The position numbers and the translations under genes were made by a program. This document shows, piece after piece, positions 49,487 through 59,740 of a stretch of DNA of 64,000 bases. The notes under the pieces are model-generated. The model was not told where the DNA came from and did no database searches. It saw only the letters and a program-made list of their open reading frames with translations. Origin of the DNA: Bostrychus sinensis (taxonomy: Eukaryota; Chordata; Actinopteri; Gobiiformes; Eleotridae); assembly GCA_020698575.1 (NCBI GenBank), contig CM036243.1, positions 13,693,903-13,757,902 of the forward strand, read 5' to 3'. Numbering within the stretch: position 1 is the first letter of the stretch; every line of letters begins with the position of its first letter.

Positions 49487-50636
49487 GGTGCTCCAATCAG
49501 GATTTCTGAGGCAGATCACCGATCAGCCTTTACTGTGATCGACTGATACCGATCACATGGTCTTCAATGTGGTATTGTATGCAGGCTATTATTATTTCCA
49601 CTTGAAAAATACTGCAGTCTTTGTAAATGTAAAAGTACAACAAAATTCTACTTATTTTTATTTTAGAAGAATGCTCCATTCATTCATTTTCTTCTGCTTA
49701 TTCCCATTAGGGGTTGCAGGTGACTTCAGCCTATCCCAGTAACTTTGGGTCTTAGGCGGGGTACACCCTGGACTGACACAGAGACAAACACAGACAGACA
49801 TTCATTCACTAGGGGCAATTTAGAGTCACCAATTCACCTAATACATGCATGTCTTTGGATGGTGTGAGGAAGCTGGAGTACCCAGAGTGAACTGGGGAAG
49901 ACATTCAGACTCCACCCAGAGAGTTCGTGTGATGGCGTGTTGGTCGGGGATCATTTCCTTGATGTGAGGCGAGAACACTAACCGCTCTGCCACCGTGCAC
50001 CCCCTTGATATAAAAATCAGCTGTTCTTAATTGGTTCCTTTAGTGCGAGTTGCGGGTGCAGCGCCTGCGTCCGCGCAATGCGCAGCCAAACCAGGTTGAA
50101 ACACAGTGGACTAAAGAGCAGACAGCTCCTGCAACTAGTTTTGACAACGTCTGAACGAAGAAAACGTGCACAAGAGAGCAGCGACGACGATGAAAGGTGC
50201 TCTTCCCAGACACATGAGCTGCATTTTTACTTTCTCTTTCATTAGCAGCCATTTCGTGCAGTTTAAGCCATAAAACGCACCGTTTTCTCCGCGTAACAGG
50301 ACACAGGCAGACGCTGAACTTTCTTAATGCTTTTAACGTTAATGTTAGCGGGTTAGCTGTAGCTCTATTTGCGTTGGCGTTTGCAAATACACGCACTGCT
50401 TCGCCTCGGTTCTGTCCCGTGTGCTCCAGGAGCAGGCAGGGACAAGGCGGGGACATAAAGCAGCACCTCCTGGACAGGTTTGTGTTAGTTATAACTAGGC
50501 TTAACTTAAAAACACTGTTAGAATAACGCTACTGCTGTTTAATCAAACCGGAGTTGCTGGACAGGATCGGCCCATTTTTCCGAGCACTCTATTTTTAGCC
50601 ATGATCAGCCGATCACGGTCGATCGATCGGAGCACC
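49487..50636. mobile_element. Non-autonomous DNA transposon with GGGTGCTCC ends, carrying an older or nested repeat
   Basis: Left end AGGGTGCTCCAATCAGGATT, right end GATCGATCGGAGCACCC, inverted to each other over the GGGTGCTCC core. Both arms continue with clustered GATC/CGATC motifs (CACCGATCAGCC, ACTGATACCGATCAC; ATGATCAGCCGATCACGG). The interior has a separate CpG-rich block (50040-50460) and an embedded interspersed repeat. No transposase is seen. hAT-like by general look only. Confidence 0.65.
49668..50006 (+). repeat. Common teleost interspersed repeat nested in the GGGTGCTCC element
   Basis: Contains the phrases CTTATTCCCATTAGGGGTTG, CTTAGGCGGGGTACACCCTG, TAGGGGCAATTTAGAGTCAC, ACATGCATGTCTTTGGATGG and GATGTGAGGCGAGAACACTA in the usual order of this family. 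It breaks the 49.5-50.6 kb element. Family name not certain. Confidence 0.65.
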
Positions 50637-50999
50637 CGTACTGCTAGCATGACAATTCTTCAAGTTTGCATCCTAACCATAACATTTTCCCAGCATTTTT
50701 TCTTATCTTGTTCTATCATATGTGCAGCCCACACTCCAATCATACCAAGCCCTAGGAAGGGTCCCATAAGTTTAAACATAAATTGGAATATAAGATGGAA
50801 GCCATGAAGCTGACCACACACATCTCAAATAGTTTCCCTATTTATTTAGCATTTCCTAAGGCCAACAAATGTAATATTTTACTGTACCATGTGCCAATGA
50901 TTCTGTACCATTGTGAGAACCAAAGATACTAACACCAGCTACATGGATCAGTAAAGGAACAAGTAATTTGCTTTAGTGGATTCTTTGCTGGTGTGACAC

Positions 51000-51085
51000 G
51001 CTGTATATGAGCTTTGTGGCTCCATGCACCGGATAGAGCATTTACCCCTGAACTAGAAGCTCTTCAGTCCAGGTTGGGGCACTAC
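51000..51085 (+). mobile_element. Possible tRNA-like SINE head
   Basis: GTGGCTCCATGCACCGGATAGAGCA resembles an A-box region, followed by GAAGCTCTTCAGTCCAGGTT at B-box spacing. The B-box match is poor. Treated as a weak relic. Confidence 0.3.
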
Positions 51086-51907
51086 ATTATGTCCTTACCA
51101 TTGCAAAGTAAGGTCTATACTTCTAGTTCAGAATTAATGCATTTCTTAAACCGTACAAATGTTAGGATTTTGCTGATCCTTTTTGTAGTTTGAATTCATC
51201 TACTGTTCTTATGTTGTTTTTTGAGAGACTGGTTTGACAGGATACAAACAGGACTGTGCGTTCTTGAGGTTTTGACTCAGTGGTGTGAGTTACAGCATCA
51301 TGAAACTCGCAATAACATTGTGCAACCAGTGTCTTGGTTTTTGTCAGAGAAGAGCAGTTTCCTGTTGGCCTAATCACTACGTATGTGTGACGCAATAATA
51401 GTGGCATCATATGACCGGCATTCACCCTTCTACCCCCTCTTCTTTCTCAAAAAGTGTCCCCTAACCAATGCAACACAATATAGTTCAACTGTTTTTGGAC
51501 TCTCAGATTACTGTCTTGCAGATAGACTAATAATAGATTTCCGCTTTCTTGTTTTACTTCAAATTAACTTTAATCAATCACTGGAGAGGCACATGACACA
51601 CTTCTGTTTGTAATTTCTTCCCTGGAGTGTGACCTCCCCCTCCCTTAGAAAAAGGGATCTGTACAATCTGCATTGTTCTTTATGTCTAATGCAAGACAGA
51701 TGTGAGTAGCTCTTGGAGATTCCCAGTGCAGCCTTTGTACTTTTACAACTCTGTCATTTCCACACTGCCTTTGCACATTTTTTTGTGATCGGTTTACCAA
51801 CTGTAATTTCATTTCATAATTTTATTGAAAGATAATGTGTTTACTGCATGGTTTGCTGAATTTGTGTATTTTTGCAATTGAGTTATATGTGTTGTTATAA
51901 CGTTTGG

Positions 51908-52306
51908 TCAGAGGTGAAACAGTACTCAAATTCTGTACTAAAAAAAAATATTTCTACTTATTAACTATAAACTTATAAATAATGTTGCTCAAGTAGAAAA
52001 CTGAAAAATACTATTTGAGTAAAGTTTACTTAACTACCAAGTGGTCTATTTTATAGTTTAACAGCAAAATATACTACTGCTACTACCCGACACTCTATCA
52101 AACTCATGATGTTCTGATTGCAAGACACTACCATGTGGTCACAGTGGTCAAAAATACTTACTATTCATTTAGAGACATTTTTCCTCTGAAATTTACTTAG
52201 CTAAAAGTAAAAGTGAGGAAATTGTGCATTTTTGTCAAAATGTACTCAAGTAAATTATTTAAGAAAAGGTACTGTATCTAGTTACTTTCCACCACCACTG
52301 TCCTGG
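51908..52306. repeat. Interspersed repeat copy B (CAGAGGTG...CACCACTG ends)
   Basis: Starts GTCAGAGGTGAAACAGTACT and ends GTTACTTTCCACCACCACTG, roughly inverted ends. The interior repeats AGTAAA and ACTCAAGTAA motifs. Same family as copy A at 44.07 kb, and probably a MITE. Confidence 0.6.
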
Positions 52307-53035
52307 TTATATCTCCTGGTAGTTCTGTCAGAACACATTGAACAGCAGTAAAAAAGAGTCCACATAATATGACCATTATATTGTTGTGATGTCATAGCTG
52401 GAATTAAACAATTTATAAAAACAGCCACTTTCTTCCTTGATGTGTTACTCAGTGTTCAAGTCAGACTTCTCTTCATTTGCTGTTTATATAAGTAGACCAT
52501 ACTAACCCTACACACTAGAGTAATAGTGGCTGATTGTACTGTATCAGTTAACGACTCATATAGAAGTGCGGGTTCACACTGACTTTGGCTTTTAAAAAAA
52601 TGATCTATTGTTGACATGTATGAAGGAGTGTGTCGTGGACCAATAGTATGGCAAGTTCCTCTGTGACAGTATGAGCAAGTTCCAAAACCTTCCAACTTCC
52701 AAGTCTTCACACTCTGTACAACTGTACATTGATATGGGTAATGACCCTGTTTACTGTCAGCTGCTTTTCAACATAAGTGAAATGATGTATTGAGCACCCA
52801 CAATTTGTTTGTGCAGCTCAATAGCAACCCACAGTGATAATGAGCCCTACAGAAATATGAAAAAAATAAAAATCGTAAGATATTATTTTTGATTGTTGCA
52901 TAGATGTTTTAGAATGAAGACATTTCATATAGATAGTCTTTTAAGGAGACAAGCAGAAACTAGTTTGTGTACCTTCCTTTATTGAGGTGAGGCAGAGACC
53001 AAACTTTTAATCTAAATTCAGTTGTAGGTGCACAG

Positions 53036-53179
53036 TGGCATGGTGGTTGGTGTTGTGTCAATCCTTGGGCTGACTCACACACTTTCCAGGTACTCCAGCT
53101 TCCTCACACTGTCCAGAGACATGCATGTGTTAGTGAATGAGGGTGAGAGTAAATGGTTGTCTCTGTCAGTGTATGTCTC
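53036..53179 (-). repeat. Teleost interspersed repeat, left part (interrupted)
   Basis: Reverse-orientation copy of the family at 49.67 kb: GGTACTCCAGCTTCCTCACA, AGAGACATGCATGTGTTAG. It continues at about 53893-53945 (CCCTGTGACAAACTGG, GGATGTACCCCACCC) after the inserted piggyBac-like element. Confidence 0.6.
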
Positions 53180-53892
53180 TTAAGGCCGGGACACACCGGG
53201 GCAATCATCGGCAGTTGGGTGCTGTCGGATGGTTTGACACGGTCGGCGACTTGAGTCTGTTTGGTGTGTTCCGTACCATCGGAACACCATCGGAAGTAGG
53301 AGACAGTTAGACGTAGTACTGGCCAATTACACATGTTGAATCGGCATTGGGCCGTCATGGTCAACGAGCGCTCTGATTGGCTGTGTATCCCGTTCACAAT
53401 TTGTCAAACAGCTCGAGTTTAACATCAAAATATAAGGAACTTTCTGTTCTACAACTACTTCATTATGTATCCACATCTGTGACGCTAATGTGCTGCAGTT
53501 AGCTTACCTTAGCTTGTAGCCTCGTGCAGATAAAAATATAATCCTCCTCTGAGGCAAACAGCTGCAATAATCCAGTCCCTTTTTTTTCATTACTGTGATC
53601 AGGCAAGTTTAATCTAGTGCGTATAATTATTATTGACTGAAAAATACTTGAGTTAAACACGTGTGTTGTAGAGTTTTATTTACTCGAGTGCGGAGTTTAG
53701 TGACTAGCGCCGCCTGCTGTTGTAAATAGTTATTACATTTTGCACACGCGTACTGCTCGGTCGTGGGTCTCAATCGCTCCGGTGTGTCTGCAGCTACTTT
53801 CAATGGCGACAAGGGGAGACTGAGGAGACGAGCAGTTGCCCCGCTTCTGCTGACAGTGGTCGGGCGTTGGGTTGGTGTGTCCCAGACTTTAA
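53180..53892. mobile_element. piggyBac-like non-autonomous transposon with TTAA duplication
   Basis: TTAA at 53180-53183 and TTAA at 53889-53892 flank a 705-bp element. Its ends are GGCCGGGACACACC and, inverted, AGTCTGGGACACACC. The TTAA site and the clean restoration of the surrounding repeat when the element is removed point to piggyBac-type insertion. The frame at 53630-53938 runs across the right end and is not a gene. No transposase domain is seen. Confidence 0.82.
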
Positions 53893-55095
53893 GTGCCCTG
53901 TGACAAACTGGCCATTGTCTAGGATGTACCCCACCCAAAGCCCATAACTTCTAAGATTCAAGCTACCTGCAGGAAAAAGTGGAACATGACACTTGGGAAC
54001 AAAATGTTTAAATTCAGTGCTTTCAGTAATAAAAACTATATTGTATGTGTTGATGTTTGTTGAAATTTCAAGGTAAAAGTATACATGTGAAAGTCCACTG
54101 ATTTAATATTTTTCCTTTGTGTCAATAGGCCTATTGTATGTGTAAAATTGCAGCCTAAAAAGGCATAAAAGTTGTAAGAAAACAAATGTCAAATAACAAG
54201 TTGTCTAGGCAAATAGCACCTCTAAACTTTAGTAAACAAACTCGTATAACAAGTATTTCTGACAAACAATTCATTCACCAATTCAATTCACCTCACTTAG
54301 TAAATAGGTATGGCTTGCCAAGCTATAAATTAACTAATGCATTAGTAATGGAAGCCATCTGGCTCTCCTCAAGGTATCAAAATTTTGCATCAACACAGTT
54401 CATAGTGTCAGGGGAGCTTAATTTTAATCTTTCTTCATGAACCAGTAAGCCATGGAAATTCTCGTTCTACCAGTACCACCTTATAAGGACCTTTGCTTAT
54501 TAAGAAAACACTACAAGGCCATAACCAAATACACATAACACCTAAAACCATTTGTCCCTTTCAGCTGCATTGCGTTGAAGCTCTAATTAGGAAATGCAAA
54601 ACAAATGCTGAAACTAGCCTGCCCCCAACTGCTTCTCCACTGTTCCCATCCGAAGCCCTCTTCCTTTTTCCCCCTTTGTCTTCTACAACAGTCAATATAT
54701 CTGACTAACTTGATGAACTGTGCGCAGAGCAAAGTTAATTTCTTTCAGGGTGCGCCGTTGCCATGGCGACCATCTCATGAGCGCTCCACAGCCCATCTGG
54801 TCTAAACATTAGCCGTGTGTGGAGAAAGCCTTGCGCACATGTGCTTTATACATCGATCCCTGCCACAGAATCAATAGCAGTACATTTTCAGAAACCCTGC
54901 ATTTGCACTGGCAATCACCATGCTTACAACCACTGCATGTTGAATGAGCTCGGGAATTGCATAGTACAGTTACTCTAAGCAGTAAAATAGAAATGTTTTT
55001 ACTTGCTTGACATTGTCAGAAATCAAGAGTAGTGGTAGTTAATAAAGAGATACTTTCTGAGTACATTTTCTAGAACATACGTTTACTGATAATCA

Positions 55096-56597
55096 TACAC
55101 TGAACGAAAAATTCAACACAACTCTTATGTTTTTGCTCCCATTTTTCATCAGCTGAACTCAGATGTATTTTTCTATGTACACAAAAGGCCTATTTCTCAC
55201 AAATATTGTTCACAAATCTGTTAAAATCTGTTAGTGAGCACTTCACCTTGGCTGAGATAATCCATCAACCTCACAGGTATGGTATATCAAGATGCTTATC
55301 AGAAAGCAATTGGCATGCTGACTACAGGAATGTCCACCAGAGTTGTTGCCCATGAATTGAATGTTAATTTCTGCTGTCTTCAAAGGCGTTTCAAAGAATT
55401 TGGCAGTACATCCAACCAGCCTCACAACCGCAGACCACATGTAACCACATCAGCCCAGGACCTCCACATCCAGCATCTTCACTTCCAAGATCGTCTGAGA
55501 CCAGCCACCCGGACAGCTGCTGCAAAAATCAATTTGCATAACCAAAAAAAAAGCTGCACAAACTGTCAGAAACCATCTCAGAGAAGCTCATCTGCATGCT
55601 TGTTGTCCTCAGTGGGGTCTTGACCTGACTGCAGTTCGTCGTTGTAACTTACTTGAGTGGGCAAATGCTCACATTCAATGGTGTCTGGCATCGAATGTGA
55701 GCATCAAGGTGTTCTCTTCACAGATGAATCCCAGATTTCACTGTACAGGGCAAATGGCAGACAGCGTGTATGGCGTCGTGTGGGTGAGCGGTTTGCTGAT
55801 GTCAACGCTGTGGATCAAGTGGCCCATGGTGGCAGTGGGGCTATGATATGGGCAGGTGCATGTAACGGACAATGAACACAGATGGATTTTATCAATGGCA
55901 TTTTGAATGCACAGAGATATCGTGACAAGATCCTGAAGCCCATTGTTGTGCCATTCATCCATGACATCACCTCATGTTGCAGCATGATAATGCACGGCCC
56001 ATGATGCATGGATCTGTACACAATTCCTTGAAGATGAAAACATCCCAGTTCTTGCATGGCCAGCATACTCACCGGACATGTCACCCATTGAGCATGTTTG
56101 AGATGCCCTGGATCAGCAAATATGACAGAGTGTTCCAGTTCCTGCCAATATCCAGCAACTTTGTACAGTATTTGAAGCGGAGTGGGCCAACATTACACAG
56201 GCCACAGTCAACAACCTGTGTGAAGGAGCTGTGTTGCACTGCGTGAGGCAAATGGTGGTAACGCGAGATACTGACTGGTTTTCTAACCCTCTCAGACCAC
56301 CCCAATACAGTAAAACTGCCCATTTTGGAGTTGCCTTTTATTGTGGTCAGCCTAAGGCTCACCTGTGCAACATTCATGCTGTCTGATCAGCATTTTGATA
56401 CACCACACCTGTGAGGAGAATGGATTATCTCGGCACAATTGAAGTGCTCACTAACACCGATTTTGACAAATTTGTGAACAATATTTGAGAGAAATAGGTT
56501 TTTGTGTCCGTAGAAAAAGTCTTAGATCTTTTAATTCAGCTGATGAAAAATGGGAGCAAAAACAAATGTGTTGTGTATACATTTTTATTCAGTGTAC
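55096..56597 (+). mobile_element. Full-length but inactive Tc1/mariner transposon
   Basis: Element 55098-56595 (1.5 kb) with TA on both sides. Ends are CACTGAACGAAAAATTCAAC on the left and, inverted, CACTGAATAAAAATGTATAC on the right. Long imperfect inverted subterminal regions (CCTATTTCTCACAAATATTG against the right-arm CAATATTTGAGAGAAATAGG) extend inside. It encodes a broken transposase on plus. Confidence 0.92.
55279..56250 (+). pseudogene. Tc1-type transposase pseudogene
   Basis: Three consecutive pieces in shifting frames. Helix-turn-helix part at 55279-55623 (GMSTRVVAHELNV, CCLQRRFKEFGSTSNQPHNR). DDE part from about 55657: HQGVLFTDESQISLYRANG with the first Asp, then GAMIWAGAC. After a stop and a frameshift the second Asp motif, LQHDNARP, lies at 55974. 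At least one in-frame stop (TGA at about 55873) and two frameshifts make it inactive. Confidence 0.85.
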
Positions 56598-56624
56598 TTT
56601 TGTTGCCAAAGATCAGGCTAAGCA

Positions 56625-56725
56625 GTAGCAGTAATGGTAGAAGCAGCAGTAGTAGTTAGCAGGAGCAGTAGTAACAGTACAAAGCGCAGCAGTAGAAGTA
56701 GTAATAGTAGTAGTAGTAGCTGCAA
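56625..56725. repeat. AGT/AGC trinucleotide microsatellite
   Basis: Runs of AGTAGC, AGTAGT and AGCAGT immediately after the Tc1 element. The Ser-rich frame over it is a repeat artefact. Confidence 0.75.
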
Positions 56726-59079
56726 AACAAATGTAATAAATGTAATTCATGCTTATCAGGAAAAATTTACATTTTGGTTTTACTGTTTATTTTTTGTTTT
56801 GTTTTTTGTTTTGTTTTGTTTTTTGTTGACTGCTTTATTAATATTTTGAAGTAACAATACTTTTTTGTAATAATTACCACTTCCATCATCTAAATATGAA
56901 CGCCATACACAAGATGCAAAAGTATACAAATTAGAAATGCTATGTTTCCCAGTCTAGGCACGAGTTAGTTTTACGAGAGCTTCTATTTAGCACAAGCCTC
57001 CCGTCTGTTTGCACAATCCAAGACCAAATCAGATTCCAATTAAACAGATGTGGCATAAACATAGCATTGGGAGTCATTACTTTTGGAGGGAAACACAGCA
57101 GTGAAAGAATTCTAATCACACTCAATGCGGAGGACGATTTAATTTTTATGCATGTCATGAAAAGCGCAATGAGACAACCTAGAGTTAGAAATACACCAGT
57201 GTCCTGAACTTTGAGCAAAATGTCTTTAGCAAATTGCTCTTTTGTGGCTGTGAAAGTGGACTTAGTGATACTCTCTAGCTCATTGGTTTCTAAGCAGCCT
57301 GACCTAAGCCACTGTTGCTAAGCTGCCGCGCTCCCACTGAGAGGTAGCCACGTGATTTTCATTGAATGGAAATCACAAATCCTTTTGAGGCAGTGGTATT
57401 TTCAGTGATTCATGGCATCACTTTAGCTCCCATTCCCAACGGTATGAAACATGAAATGCAAACTGCCATCTAGACGTATATGAGAAGGGATTTTGTGATT
57501 AATTTGGATCTTCAAAATACCACTTAGCACATATTTTGTGCATGCAATTAATCTCTCTGTTCGGTCTGGAGAATGTTAAAAAAAGCGAGTACCTATGCTC
57601 AATGCTGATATTTTTTGCAATAACAGTATTTAAAAGTCGAATTGGTAAAAATAGGCTGTAACTTTCTTTCAGTGGTTAAATTTGTGTCTCTAAATTTTTC
57701 CTTTAGTTGCGCCATACCCAGTGTTGTTACATATTTCTTAAGCCTTCTGAAGCAGTCCTTAATATATGCACACGTCACATATATTTTGTGGCATTTAGCA
57801 TTTTTAAAGGGATGGTCTAGCCTATAGGGTTTTATGTGCAAAATTGTTAAAAATGAGTTTTCCCAGCTCTGTTTGGTTCATGTTCTTTCACTGTTTAAGT
57901 TTGTGTGCTTATATAACAACTCATTGAAAAATGTTAGCTCCTCGTGTTAATTATGTGAATAAAGCATTAGTTGAAGGGATTCAATTGGTCCATTCTCTTA
58001 GTTTAGCTCAGTCCTACATGGAAACTAGGACAAAGACAGAAGTCTAGTTAGATGGCCTAATCGAGTTATGAGCATACTTCAACTGAACAGATTTTTTGCT
58101 CTATTTTGACATATGAAGTATAACTTTGTGTTACCAAAGTAAAAATGTCAGTAGTCACAAACATCAGCTGCTTCATGAGAAACCTAATATTGGGTCAGAG
58201 CCTATTGAGTCTCTCAGTGGTAGTTAGTGATGTCATTCAAAGCCTTGGTCAGGGTTATGCCTCTAAATGACATTGGGGACCAGCTGTCGCTCTTTGTGCT
58301 TCTTGTGTTGACAACAGGGGGCCATGGGGCCTAACCTTTTCAATGACAGCTCCTTGCAGCATAACGTGCATATCTGACAGCCATTTTAGAGCCGGGCCAA
58401 CAGCCATCAGCAGCAGTTGTTTCTCAATAAACCCTAGTAAGGCTGCACTGTGAAGAAGCCAGGCAGATTATGTGGCGACGGCATTAGTTATGATAATCAC
58501 TTTACAGATATTCAGTGAGATAAAACATTTGTAGATGCCTAAATGCTATGTGACAACCTTGAAGACACACTGCCATTTTTGTTTTTGTCCTATAAGAAAG
58601 GTTAATGCAGATACATTTCTTAAGGTTAGAATTCATAACCGTCTCATTAAATGAAGAAAATTCCTTTAGTTAGCATTTGAGTGAGACTTGCGTGAGTAAT
58701 TTCTGGAATAATTTCCAGGCCATACTGAGGATAGCTATCTCTACGCAACTTTTAAATCATTTTAAGTTTTAGGGTTCATCCAAGAGTCATTGCAAAGATA
58801 ATGCTTCAGCAATCAGTAATGCATTGGCTGGGTCTGCATTGCTGCTGTCTGCATTTTAACTATATATAAACCATCACAAACGTAACCAAGATTGTAATAA
58901 CTGAGCATTACCATTTTTTATTTGTCTCTACCTGAGCATGTTGTTTTTAGTCAATAGTGTAAGTTAAATTGACAAACGGTTGCAGTCATGTGAATTCCTG
59001 GTACAGAATTAGATCAATCACAAGCAGGAGAAGAATAGTTCTGCTATTAGCGTCCATTAGCAAATACCGCTATAGAGCA

Positions 59080-59420
59080 TGTGCCTCATAACTATGTCTT
59101 ATTCCTCATCCAGAAGAAACGGCGCTAACAGAGTCCCGGCTGATCGGCCAAGAGTCGAGGAGCGGCTTGGGCGGGGAGGCGAGAGGAGAGATGCTACTCA
59201 CTTTAGGGATGGTTACGTAACATCTTCCACTGACTTGCCGGCTCTGCGCGGAATGCCGGATAGTGTTTGTAAACAGAGCGGCCATGTGCACGCTCACATG
59301 GACAAAGCTTTTTTTTTTTTTTTTTTTTGAGTCACTGCCCTCGCTGGTGTGTCATCCCCGAGGTAAAGGCTGACATCGATACATGCTCCCAGGGCCAGCA
59401 GCAGCACTCCCCCTGGCCTG
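59080..59420. promoter_or_regulatory. Isolated CpG-containing island in the tet2 upstream desert
   Basis: Within AT-rich DNA this stretch is notably rich in CG: AACGGCGCTAACAGAGTCCC, TCGGCCAAGAGTCGAGGAGC, TTGGGCGGGGAGGCGAGAGG, GGCTCTGCGCGGAATGCCGG. A T-run follows at about 59309-59328. It may be a regulatory element, a 5' exon or a GC-rich transposon fragment; the sequence alone does not decide. Confidence 0.35.
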
Positions 59421-59599
59421 TGCCATTCAAAACATAGTCCCAGAGCTCTCACTCCATAATTAGGCTGCGGCACAACCCGGCAGAACTCAGGTCACATCAG
59501 GGAATCTCACAGGCTCTACTACCAACTAAACCGATAAGCGTTTGTAGTGACCTAGAAACTCTAACACACATATCGCAACAAAAGGTTCAAAAGGCAGTC

Positions 59600-59740
59600 A
59601 TCTGGACTTGATTTTTAAAGTTGAAGAAGTTTCACCTCTTATCCAAGAGGCTTTCTTAATTCTGAAATTGAACTGGTAGGAGAGCTGGTTTATATGCTCA
59701 TAGTACTAACGCTGAAGAAAAGTGATTGTTGTTTGGGCTT
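59600..59740. repeat. Possible fish repeat fragment
   Basis: GAAGAAGTTTCACCTCTTATCCAAGAGGCTT (quoted in part) resembles a phrase common in fish retroelement copies. No boundaries seen. Confidence 0.3.

Noticed and set aside
53630..53938. 102-aa open frame on minus
   Set aside because: It spans the boundary of the piggyBac-like element and the older repeat, with no family resemblance.
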